From IMG/VR virus record IMGVR_UViG_3300044953_000546, positions 1 to 43,782 of that record: a stretch of DNA of 43,782 nt; one strand, written 5' to 3'. Position 1 is the first letter of the stretch, and every line of letters starts with the position of its first letter. The notes beneath the pieces were generated by a model. It saw nothing but the letters and a program-made list of their open reading frames with translations. It was not told the origin of the DNA and made no database searches. Below, piece after piece: positions 1 through 6,731 of the stretch. The DNA is from a virus. The position numbers and the translations under genes are program-made.

Positions 1-92
1 TCCAGATTGGTAATTTTTTGAATTTGATCTGCAGAGATTATCTGCGCTTTGTCTAATGCTGTAATTACGCAAGCTATATAGTCTGAAACCAT
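1..92 (-). CDS. Hypothetical protein, N-terminal fragment cut by the window edge
   Basis: Thirty codons are visible, starting MVSDYIACVITALDKAQ, before the window ends. The start is supported by a good ribosome binding site, AAAGGA four bases upstream of the ATG at 92. It is the next gene downstream of the terminator-like hairpin at 148-184. The fragment is too short to assign a family. Confidence 0.6.
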   Translation of the reverse strand, partial: MVSDYIACVITALDKAQIISADQIQKITNL

Positions 93-147
93 GAGATCCT
101 TTGATAATTAAATACAATGCAAAGCCTGTTTAAAATATAAAACCCTA

Positions 148-184
148 CCCCGGTACCGCATGTAATCAGCATGTGGTACCGGGG
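148..184 (-). terminator. Strong hairpin, probable terminator
   Basis: Bases 148-162 pair with 170-184 in a 15-bp stem with a 7-base loop, perfect except for one position that is G-T on the plus strand. On the minus strand it is followed by TAGGG and then a T-rich run (TTTTATATTTT). It lies just past the stop codon of the gene ending at 207, so it probably ends that transcript. The T run is not adjacent to the stem, which lowers certainty. Confidence 0.55.
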
Positions 185-206
185 AATACGGGGTGTGACT
201 GGTTTT

Positions 207-1274
207 TTAAGATTCGCTAGGCTCTAGCTCTTTGATGGAGGGCTTTATTTCCACCAGGGCTGGAGGCTTTTGCTTTGGAGTATCGGAAGAACGCGTTTGC
301 TGTCGAAGCTGTTCGAGATTTGGAATCTCAAAACCTAGTTGTTTGCAGGCGATATAACTTTTATTTTTGGTGTGGAAAGTATCCGTGCGCCTACCCATTA
401 GAAAACACTCCTTATGGACAGGCACTACGTATTCCTCCACATCCATGACAAACCATGGCAGGCAGTTTTTAAACTGCGTAATCTGAGAGTTAGTCAACAA
501 CAGCGGTAAACTGTTTTGATCCACTCCCAGCATCTCAAGCGGATGTTCAATCATATCAGAAACAATCTTGATAAGTCGCCCCAGCATCCCCTGTTTCCGA
601 CCGAAATCGGACATCATGGTCTGAGGGTCGCATCCAGCGTTGAGATACATCTCCCATGGTGTTATTTTGTACTCTGCAATCAACTGCTTCATTCGTAGAT
701 ACGCCGGCGACATTAAGCTGCCTATGCCCGAGCATATAAAACTCAGAAAAGGTTCAACTACAGTTGGAGCCGTATCTACCTTACCACTACTCCTAGGCAC
801 CATCAAAATTGGTTCGTTTGTCAATACCCGCGGTTGATTGAAAGCCTCATTGATTAGATGAGACTTGTAAGCCAGACCTGCCAGCGCCGGAAGACCGGAC
901 ACCACCATTCTGGCTCTTTGGGCGGCCTCCTCATTTCTAGTCAAAACCAGGTCTTGCAGCTGTACCTGTTCTCCGTCGAACATCCATCTGGGTGTATCTA
1001 AATTTTCCAGATTTACGAAAAAAGGTACGCTGGTAGAGAAGTTCAGATGCCTGACTTGCCCCTCGTTCCAATGGTGGAGTAGGCAGTAGACGTCTGTTGC
1101 ACCCTTAGGCATGCGCATGATTAGCGCGCAAGCCGTGGTGTCTGCTGATCCGATGAACAAGGCGTTTCTGTGCCTAAACCTCTCAGCATATGAAAAACCC
1201 CATTCGTTAATGTAACCATAGGCTTTAGTTATGGCCAATGGTTCGTTGACTACTGCTTCCGTGCAGTGTCTCAT
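207..1274 (-). CDS. Hypothetical phage protein, 355 residues
   Basis: No family recognised. The reading frame is open up to 1343, but the start at 1274 (MRHCTEAVVNEP) is preferred because AAAGGGGTG lies seven bases upstream. The 23 codons before it run through a terminator-like hairpin at 1293-1318. The product looks globular and soluble, with a charged C-terminal tail rich in Lys, Pro, Glu and Ser (last 35 residues). It has its own leader between two strong hairpins, so it may be a separate transcription unit from the genes upstream. Confidence 0.7.
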   Translation of the reverse strand: MRHCTEAVVNEPLAITKAYGYINEWGFSYAERFRHRNALFIGSADTTACALIMRMPKGATDVYCLLHHWNEGQVRHLNFSTSVPFFVNLENLDTPRWMFDGEQVQLQDLVLTRNEEAAQRARMVVSGLPALAGLAYKSHLINEAFNQPRVLTNEPILMVPRSSGKVDTAPTVVEPFLSFICSGIGSLMSPAYLRMKQLIAEYKITPWEMYLNAGCDPQTMMSDFGRKQGMLGRLIKIVSDMIEHPLEMLGVDQNSLPLLLTNSQITQFKNCLPWFVMDVEEYVVPVHKECFLMGRRTDTFHTKNKSYIACKQLGFEIPNLEQLRQQTRSSDTPKQKPPALVEIKPSIKELEPSES

Positions 1275-1292
1275 TTGTACACCCCTTTTAGT

Positions 1293-1318
1293 AAAAACCG
1301 CCGACTGTAAATCGGCGG
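1293..1318 (-). terminator. Intrinsic terminator or attenuator in the leader of the gene at 207-1274
   Basis: On the minus strand a perfect 7-bp GC-rich stem (CCGCCGA/TCGGCGG, loop TTTACAG) is followed directly by TTTTT, the form of a Rho-independent terminator. It sits after the stop of the gene at 1394-1654 and only about 20 bases before the start codon at 1274, so any read-through controls the next gene. A second hairpin lies just upstream in transcript direction (1325-1348, 7-bp stem, 10-base loop). Confidence 0.65.
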
Positions 1319-1393
1319 AGATTCCGGTCATCCAGTTCACCATGACCGATTCATGGCGAAACGTGATTAAATTATTTTAACGCGTTTAAACGT

Positions 1394-1654
1394 TTATTTA
1401 AGCGTAGGTGCATCTACGTCAAGTTTGCGCTTTTCGCCTAAATCTTCAAGCATGAGTTTGCCTGTATCGGTTACTTTTAGCTTATAGCGATACAGCCATT
1501 TACCAGTATTACTTGCAGATGTCAGTACGCAGACCATAGCATTCCTAGACTTGCCGTAAAACGACGGCTCTACCGCCATGGCAATACCCTTGCCGTCTTT
1601 AGGAAAAGACGCTTCGGCTTCCATAGGGTCTGCTTCATGGAAATTAATTTTCAA
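1394..1654 (-). CDS. Hypothetical protein, 86 residues
   Basis: Small protein of unknown family. The start codon is TTG at 1654, with GAGGG seven bases upstream. The TTG overlaps the TGA stop of the preceding gene (TTGA), so translation is probably coupled. The C-terminal half alternates charged and hydrophobic residues as in a small beta-rich fold. It is the last gene before the hairpin pair at 1293-1348. Confidence 0.6.
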   Translation of the reverse strand: MKINFHEADPMEAEASFPKDGKGIAMAVEPSFYGKSRNAMVCVLTSASNTGKWLYRYKLKVTDTGKLMLEDLGEKRKLDVDAPTLK

Positions 1655-2298
1655 AACATTTCCCTCAGTTTCTTGAATAGAGATACGACTTCTCCGCCCC
1701 CTGGACCGCTTCGATTGACGTATATGCAGTTAAACGGAGGTCCGTTTTTTATGTTGAGATACAGTTTTCCTGAAGAGTTACAGGGCATGAAAAAAGTGAT
1801 AGGTACAAATTCCTTTATACCTACCACCTGTAGGGTTTGTAGCTTTACTGGATCTCTGACTTCAACGTCTTCGGTCTCGCAGCCATACATTATTTTTTCG
1901 CCCATGGAATTGTGGGCTAACCATTTAGCATTACTCAGCCAGTTTTTAAAATGCGGCCAATCCTCTTTTGACATACCGTGTAGGTATTTGCTCCAACCTG
2001 GTTCTGGAGCTGCAAACTGAGTAGAGGCGACTACATCTTCAACAAGCAGTGGCTCAGGCAACACAAAGTGCGTGATCTTGAGCTGTTTGTTGAATTCTTT
2101 TGCATACAGTTCAAACAAACTTACTGGTATGCGCAAATACATATGGAGAGTATTTACAAAAAATAGACTATAATCCTTAGCCCAACTTTGTAATTCGTCT
2201 TGCGGTGCAACCGCATCCTCAATAACCAATTCAGTACTGAGTGGGGAGGATGCAGCTTTTGCTGGAGTAAGTACTCTATTGATTGACTCTTCAGCCAT
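1651..2298 (-). CDS. Hypothetical protein, 215 residues
   Basis: No family recognised. The first 35 residues are rich in Ala, Ser and Glu and look disordered; the rest is a mixed globular sequence with many aromatics. No signal peptide, membrane segment or metal motif is visible. It follows the gene at 2304-2630 by five bases and overlaps the TTG start of the next gene. There is no clear ribosome binding site, so translation may depend on the upstream gene. Confidence 0.65.
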   Translation of the reverse strand: MAEESINRVLTPAKAASSPLSTELVIEDAVAPQDELQSWAKDYSLFFVNTLHMYLRIPVSLFELYAKEFNKQLKITHFVLPEPLLVEDVVASTQFAAPEPGWSKYLHGMSKEDWPHFKNWLSNAKWLAHNSMGEKIMYGCETEDVEVRDPVKLQTLQVVGIKEFVPITFFMPCNSSGKLYLNIKNGPPFNCIYVNRSGPGGGEVVSLFKKLREMF

Positions 2299-2303
2299 TA
2301 TAT

Positions 2304-2630
2304 TTATTCTGTAGTTTTAAGTACGTTTAAGGATGCAGCTGTGTCCTTACTTTGTTCCTCTGGAGCTTTTTCAGCTTCCTGCTGAACTTTCATCAGCATG
2401 AGTTGCAGATTGTTGTGAATGACGCGCAGAGACGCTAAAGTATCTGACGCATCCTGGCCGCTTAGCACGAAACTTTGGGTGGCGTCGTGCAGGACACCCA
2501 GTTGAGTACGAATCTTGGTAGTGACTTTGACTTCAAGTAGTTCGCCGCCCCCTTCCGGATGTGGAATACGGGTGAAGGTGGTGCTCTCGTTCAGTAGCGA
2601 TACTTGTTTGTTATTTGTAGTTTCTGTCAT
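2304..2630 (-). CDS. Hypothetical protein, 108 residues
   Basis: Short soluble protein with a Ser/Thr-rich N-terminus and an Ala/Glu/Gln-rich C-terminal half (about residues 55-95) likely to be helical. AAGGA lies eight bases before the ATG, which sits inside the end of the RuvC-like gene (20-base overlap). No family recognised. Its place in the operon next to a recombination nuclease is the only functional hint. Confidence 0.65.
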   Translation of the reverse strand: MTETTNNKQVSLLNESTTFTRIPHPEGGGELLEVKVTTKIRTQLGVLHDATQSFVLSGQDASDTLASLRVIHNNLQLMLMKVQQEAEKAPEEQSKDTAASLNVLKTTE

Positions 2631-3201
2631 TTTTTAATTCCTTGTAGGCATTGGTTGTTCTAGCTGCCATGTAAACCGACAACGCATCGTACACGTGTTC
2701 ATTCTTTCCTTCCAGCACTTGTCCTCTTTTTCCCTTTACCCAGCCGTTAAAATCTGGGAACAGGGTTTTTACCGAAGCCTTGACATCTTGCTTGGAGGCT
2801 GCTGTACTGCCGGTGGCAGCCCTTTTTGCCTCAAACGGAGTGACTAGGGTGGCAGGTATCTTTAATCCGTCGACAACAGCGCATGCAGCCCCTCTGGCAA
2901 TTGCCATGCTCTTGGCAGCTTGTGCGCTTTTGGATGCCCCTGTAGGGCACTCTATAAATATATGGCATGGAGCGTGCTCCATGAGGATCTTTTTAAACGC
3001 CTGAGCAAGCTCTGTCGTTCTACGCCATTCATCGTCTGCTACTCGCATCTTGGTCTTCTTAAGTTGCACCTTGTCAGTCTTCTCTGTGTGGATGGTATCC
3101 ACAAAAAGCAGTCTGTCTTGGTCAAGACCTACAGAGATAACTGCAACCCCTGTATTGGCGAGGGCGAGATCCCAGCAGATGATGGTAGGCGCACTAGTCA
3201 T
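2611..3201 (-). CDS. RuvC-like Holliday junction endonuclease
   Basis: Predicted RNase H-fold resolvase that would cut Holliday junctions formed during recombination-dependent replication, or debranch DNA before packaging. Visible motifs fit the RuvC family: an Asp in the first strand (ICWDLALANTG, D11), a Glu in strand four (IFIECPTGAS, E84), and the C-terminal pair EHVYDALSVY (E168, D172). The 196-residue length is near that of bacterial RuvC (about 170). The start codon overlaps the upstream stop codon. Phage RuvC-like nucleases vary in substrate preference, so the exact activity is inferred. Confidence 0.85.
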   Translation of the reverse strand: MTSAPTIICWDLALANTGVAVISVGLDQDRLLFVDTIHTEKTDKVQLKKTKMRVADDEWRRTTELAQAFKKILMEHAPCHIFIECPTGASKSAQAAKSMAIARGAACAVVDGLKIPATLVTPFEAKRAATGSTAASKQDVKASVKTLFPDFNGWVKGKRGQVLEGKNEHVYDALSVYMAARTTNAYKELKNDRNYK

Positions 3202-3623
3202 TAGTTCTTAGTGTCTTCGTTCTTATGATCTCCGGAGTTATCGTCATTGTCAATTTCGAAGTCATCAGATTCCGGCATTTTGAGCAGTTTGTCTATCGGG
3301 GGCATATTAAATGAAATAAAAGGCGTAGCTCCTAAGTCACAGCCCATAATCTTTGTGATCGAAATGTCGGAGCTTTGACTCTTATCCTCCATCTTTGCAG
3401 ATATAGGCTTCGGGGGAGAGACCTGCATAGCGATCTCCATCAACGCAGTTGGATCAATCTTGGAGTCAAACACCGTGATGGGCTTAATGAGCAGCCATAT
3501 GCGGCTCCCTGTAACGGGAATTCCAAAATAGACTACTTGATCTCCCAGAATCTCCTTTCCAACTACATAACCGAGAGCATTTTGTTCATTGACAGCAAAC
3601 TTTCCAATTAGATCGTCTTTCAT
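3201..3623 (-). CDS. Hypothetical protein, 140 residues
   Basis: Unknown family. The N-terminal 60 residues have the hydrophobic beta-strand pattern of a small barrel or SH3-like fold. The last 30 residues are strongly acidic (runs of Asp, Glu and Asn) and probably disordered, a tail type also found in single-stranded DNA binding and DNA-mimic proteins. AGGA precedes the ATG by five bases. It overlaps neighbours on both sides by one to four bases, so it belongs to the same operon as the RuvC-like gene. Confidence 0.65.
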   Translation of the reverse strand: MKDDLIGKFAVNEQNALGYVVGKEILGDQVVYFGIPVTGSRIWLLIKPITVFDSKIDPTALMEIAMQVSPPKPISAKMEDKSQSSDISITKIMGCDLGATPFISFNMPPIDKLLKMPESDDFEIDNDDNSGDHKNEDTKN

Positions 3624-4126
3624 TCTAGTCCTCTATTAAAGGTTCTTAGCAAGTTCTCTGCAGCATTATTTATAGGAGAATCCGCATACTGCTTAAAGTC
3701 ATTTACTCTTGCAATAGCAGCCTGATGCCACATACGAATCAGGATGTCTCCTAGATTCTTGAGAACCCAGGTACGAGCTTGCCAAGAAAGCTTTGTGAAG
3801 CCTGAGGCTATGTAAGCTTCTTCTGGTGTTGCGTGGCTAATCCCGTTTTTGGACAGGATGTAGCGCACGGCCACAACAGCCTTCATCATTTCCTCTTCGG
3901 AGATCTGCAAGGTCTGAGTAGACGTGTAGGTATCTACGTTCTGAATCAAATTGCACATGCCAACGAATGCGCCGGGCACGCAGTTGATAATGTCGTGTTG
4001 AGGAACGTAGCTCTCATTGGCCGACATGACCCCCCTAGGACTGATTGACAGCATGTGATTTGAGTTGAACGGCAGAGCCATGTTCACAGGAATGTCTAAG
4101 CTTCTTCGGAAATCTTCTTCTGACAT
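3620..4126 (-). CDS. Hypothetical protein, 168 residues
   Basis: No recognised family. The sequence is largely helical, with a central acidic helix (ISEEEMMKAVVAVRYIL) and a C-terminal basic-amphipathic region. AAAGGA lies eight bases upstream of the ATG. The gene starts 31 bases inside the upstream gene and ends in an ATGA overlap with the downstream one, typical of translational coupling. Confidence 0.65.
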   Translation of the reverse strand: MSEEDFRRSLDIPVNMALPFNSNHMLSISPRGVMSANESYVPQHDIINCVPGAFVGMCNLIQNVDTYTSTQTLQISEEEMMKAVVAVRYILSKNGISHATPEEAYIASGFTKLSWQARTWVLKNLGDILIRMWHQAAIARVNDFKQYADSPINNAAENLLRTFNRGLE

Positions 4127-5022
4127 ATATTTTTTCCTTTGATGGTTATATCCACGTTATCAGGCAATTGAATATCTGTCAAGGGCTGTGTACCTCTTGG
4201 GCACAAATCATACCCAACCCAGCATTTTGAGCAATCCATTGTAAGAAATTGTATGCAGTTTTTCTTACGTTCTTTGATTAGCATCAGGTTAAATGCCTTT
4301 TGCTTTGGGGTCGCTCTCAACAATCCAACAGAGTTGTCTTTTACATTGAAGCTAGCTGTGGTATGCCCTACATGTGGGTTGAAATGCAGCAACGGCACTG
4401 GATCGGGATATACCAGCATTTGCAGCTGTACTGCTTCTTTTGGATCCGCAAGCTTCACACGCTGCTTATCAACCTTGTATTTAACTCCTATGGCATGAGA
4501 CATGCGACTTAGAGTCTTGGGTACCTTCATGTACATATCGAATCCAGCCGCAGGTCCGTCCAATACTCTAACTCTGTAGCACCCCAGAAATGAATTAGCG
4601 TCGTTCAGATGCTCTGCAATGGCACAGCTCATCCAGCCCAATTCCTCGGGTTTGCCGGAGTACAGCAGTATAGGCTCGTCCAGGACTCGTTTGCGGTTAC
4701 CTGCTACTTGCCAACAAATAAGATCTTTTATTCTTTTAGTTATTAGACATCCTAAGAATGGCTGTAGTAAATTTCTACCTATTTCAGCTTCGCAACCGGT
4801 TACTTTCCGAGCAGCTCGAATTAAAGCAGTAAGGTTCTCTTGGTTTAGGGGCTTTCCAACAATATCAATCTTTTGTCTGACTAGGATATTTCTGAAAGCA
4901 GTAACAACCTCTATGCACTGATCGGGACGATTGTAAATAGGCTTCTTAGGAGGTTTAAAATTTGTTTCAAGATTTTTTATTTTGTAGTTTTTGCTGACCG
5001 GCAGGAAAGACTTGTCGTACAT
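4096..5022 (-). CDS. Hypothetical protein with C-terminal cysteine cluster, 308 residues
   Basis: Unknown protein. The N-terminus is basic. The C-terminal 55 residues hold Cys-rich stretches (MDCSKCWVGYDLC, then a final Cys near KNICQKK) that could bind zinc or an iron-sulphur cluster. Start at 5022 is supported by GGAGG four bases upstream; the ATG overlaps the stop of the GroES-like gene, so the two are coupled. The stop is TAG, one of several genes here ending in TAG. Confidence 0.65.
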   Translation of the reverse strand: MYDKSFLPVSKNYKIKNLETNFKPPKKPIYNRPDQCIEVVTAFRNILVRQKIDIVGKPLNQENLTALIRAARKVTGCEAEIGRNLLQPFLGCLITKRIKDLICWQVAGNRKRVLDEPILLYSGKPEELGWMSCAIAEHLNDANSFLGCYRVRVLDGPAAGFDMYMKVPKTLSRMSHAIGVKYKVDKQRVKLADPKEAVQLQMLVYPDPVPLLHFNPHVGHTTASFNVKDNSVGLLRATPKQKAFNLMLIKERKKNCIQFLTMDCSKCWVGYDLCPRGTQPLTDIQLPDNVDITIKGKNICQKKISEEA

Positions 5023-5351
5023 CAGTCCTCCAATACGCCGAGGATCTCCGTCACCTTCATGATCAGATAGCCCTCAGGCATAGGAATTTCCGAACCTGAG
5101 AAGGCAGTAAAAAGAACCTCGTCGCCTACTTTAACATCCGGCACTGGAAGCTTGCGCACCTTAAGGTTTTCGCAATCCCCCATCTTAACTACCGTGCCTC
5201 GCTTGGACTGATAGTCCTTGCGGTCATCCGGAACGATGATTCCAGCGGCCGCGGTTTCCGGAGCCTTCCATTTGCGAATCACGACAAAGTCGTGGATAGG
5301 CTGGAAGTTTTCTAACATTTCTTTTTCTTCAAGTCGTGGAACAATTGCCAT
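5022..5351 (-). CDS. GroES-like co-chaperonin
   Basis: Predicted Cpn10 lid that would cap a GroEL ring and help fold phage proteins, comparable in role to T4 gp31. The 109 residues show the family pattern: a strand IHDFVVIRKWKAPE, a mobile-loop region ending AAAGIIVPDD, then KRGTVVKMG, VKVGDEVLFTAFSG and a final strand YLIMKVTEILGVLE. About 15 extra residues precede the core. AAGGTGG lies six bases before the ATG. No GroEL gene is in the window, so it would act with the host chaperonin or a phage one elsewhere. Confidence 0.88.
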   Translation of the reverse strand: MAIVPRLEEKEMLENFQPIHDFVVIRKWKAPETAAAGIIVPDDRKDYQSKRGTVVKMGDCENLKVRKLPVPDVKVGDEVLFTAFSGSEIPMPEGYLIMKVTEILGVLED

Positions 5352-5681
5352 TTAAGCCACCTTGTTAACTATAAATATACTGTAATTTTCTGGAGAAAAA
5401 TACAGTGCGGTCGGTCTGCCTCCGCGTTTATTCGGCGTAGTAATAACGCGTATCCAGTATGCGTTTACCGTTAGTTTTTCTAGTATTTGTTTTGCTTCAA
5501 CTGTTTTAATTGTGTATTTACGACTAAAGTCCCTTAGCGTCAGTCCAAGCTTACCTTCAGGTATTGCCTTTTTTGCCAAGTCAACATAGGTTAAAAGTTG
5601 GACTAGTTCCATTTGTTCAATTTGTTTTTTAGCAAATTTTAAATCTATTCTTTTAGCAAATTTTAAATCTATTTTCGGCAT
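5352..5681 (-). CDS. Putative winged-helix DNA-binding protein, 109 residues
   Basis: Residues about 45-95 have helix-turn-helix character (LTLRDFSRKYTIKTVEAKQI, a second helix, then a basic Gly-Arg wing NKRGGRP), suggesting a small winged-helix transcription factor. The first 17 residues contain a duplicated peptide, KIDLKFAKRIDLKFAKK, produced by a 24-base tandem repeat. No strong ribosome binding site precedes the ATG. It lies one base ahead of the GroES-like gene. The assignment rests on pattern only. Confidence 0.55.
   Translation of the reverse strand: MPKIDLKFAKRIDLKFAKKQIEQMELVQLLTYVDLAKKAIPEGKLGLTLRDFSRKYTIKTVEAKQILEKLTVNAYWIRVITTPNKRGGRPTALYFSPENYSIFIVNKVA
5627..5673 (-). repeat. 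Tandem direct repeat, two 23-base copies with a 24-base period
   Basis: Bases 5627-5649 and 5651-5673 are identical. The period of 24 keeps the reading frame, so the repeat duplicates eight codons (IDLKFAKK-type peptide) at the N-terminus of the winged-helix gene. The perfect identity suggests a recent slippage event. Confidence 0.85.
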
Positions 5682-5711
5682 ATTTAATTTTCTACACTAA
5701 ACCCAACCATT

Positions 5712-5731
5712 AAAAAACAACACCACTGTTG
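5712..5731 (-). terminator. Weak intrinsic terminator
   Basis: On the minus strand a short stem (CAACA/TGTTG, tetraloop GTGG) is followed by TTTTTT. It lies between the acidic protein gene (5849-6292) and the winged-helix gene, in a 167-base gap with no convincing gene. The stem is short, so termination would be partial. Confidence 0.4.
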
Positions 5732-5848
5732 CCCAAAACAATACTATGCTTGCGGCCTTCAGTAATTGTAATTTAGGTCTGTGCATTTTTATACACTAAT
5801 ATATTTTTGAGGATCTTATATGTTTTTTTGATTTTTTAATAATTATTT

Positions 5849-6292
5849 TTAATCTTGTAATTCCATGCTGAATATTTCGGCTTTTACGACGATTGATTCC
5901 TCGTTTTTGTTTTCTGGGCACTCGGCGTTTGCAAAACCATCTTCAAGACTTTCAACTAATTCTTCCGCTTCGTCGCCACTGCGGAAGACGCGCTCTACGC
6001 ACCAGTCTTCCAAGACTCCGTTTCTATGGTTGTTATACCTAACTATAACGACATATAAAATGTCTCCGACATTTACTTCAAAGTCTAATTCAATCTCAAT
6101 CTCTACTGAATTTTCTCGGGGTTGTTTGATAGATAGTTTTATTGGACTGAACTCAACGTAGCAACGACCCTCGTAGTCTTCGTAATTATAGTCTTCCATA
6201 TCCTCATCGAGACTACTTTCTTCTAAGTCTTCGTATTCGGCATCTTCATTTCTAGTTTCAGAATATTGTAAATAAACAGTGGTGTAAGACAT
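5849..6292 (-). CDS. Hypothetical highly acidic protein, 147 residues
   Basis: Unknown protein with an extreme acidic stretch (residues 14-42, mostly Asp, Glu and Tyr) followed by a beta-rich part. Such acidity is seen in DNA-mimic and anti-restriction proteins and in DNA-binding inhibitors, but no family match is recognised. The start codon lies in the loop of a very stable hairpin (6273-6316) that also buries part of the AAGGAG ribosome binding site, so expression is probably controlled at translation. Confidence 0.65.
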   Translation of the reverse strand: MSYTTVYLQYSETRNEDAEYEDLEESSLDEDMEDYNYEDYEGRCYVEFSPIKLSIKQPRENSVEIEIELDFEVNVGDILYVVIVRYNNHRNGVLEDWCVERVFRSGDEAEELVESLEDGFANAECPENKNEESIVVKAEIFSMELQD

Positions 6293-6316
6293 ATTAACTC
6301 CTTACACCACTGTTTA
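6273..6316 (-). promoter_or_regulatory. Start-codon hairpin of the acidic protein gene
   Basis: Bases 6273-6288 are the exact reverse complement of 6301-6316: a 16-bp stem with a 12-base loop. In the minus-strand mRNA the 5' arm covers the leader up to the first bases of AAGGAG, the loop holds the rest of that site and the AUG (6292-6290), and the 3' arm covers codons 2-6. This would block ribosome loading unless the hairpin is opened, cut or transcribed from a different start. Confidence 0.7.
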
Positions 6317-6340
6317 CCTTATTTAATAGTTTAGTGCAAA

Positions 6341-6715
6341 TTACTTCTTAGTAAAATTCCTAGCTTTACTACTAGTATTTGAATCTGCCACAAACTGCAT
6401 AGTCTCAGTAATGCTGGAATCAGATACGCCTCTGACATAGGTCATAGCGTAGGTTGCTACTGAGTAAATGTGGCCTCCGGATACCGGCATTCTGCGGGTA
6501 ACACGATGGAAGTTATTTGCGATTGAGGCGCCAAGACGGTTGTCCGTCCAGTGCTCTTCGCCGAGGGTTTCCCACAGGGGCTCTTCTACGATCGGAGTTA
6601 CGGCATCCGTAATTTGCGAATCAAATGCTGCTTTTTCAGACGGACTCATAAGTCCTTTGGTATTGATAGGCGTGTTTGCAATATTTCCAGTTGATACGGC
6701 TTCAAACTTGTTCAT
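6341..6715 (-). CDS. Hypothetical protein, 124 residues
   Basis: No recognised family. The sequence is soluble and mixed, with a Ser/Lys-rich C-terminus. AAAGGA lies five bases upstream of the ATG. It lies 16 bases after the ribonucleotide reductase gene in transcript order, so the two may be co-transcribed. Confidence 0.6.
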   Translation of the reverse strand: MNKFEAVSTGNIANTPINTKGLMSPSEKAAFDSQITDAVTPIVEEPLWETLGEEHWTDNRLGASIANNFHRVTRRMPVSGGHIYSVATYAMTYVRGVSDSSITETMQFVADSNTSSKARNFTKK

Positions 6716-6731
6716 AAATTTCCTTTAGTAA

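Noticed and set aside
1298-1350. tRNA-Tyr-like anticodon arm (7-base loop CTGTAAA) on the plus strand
   Set aside because: No acceptor stem, D-arm or T-loop with the conserved GTTC-A pattern could be paired around it. The same hairpin is explained as a terminator on the minus strand.
5697-5786. Possible 29-residue membrane peptide starting MHRPKLQLLKAAS
   Set aside because: No ribosome binding site, and a terminator-like hairpin with a T-run lies inside it. It cannot be excluded but is not supported.
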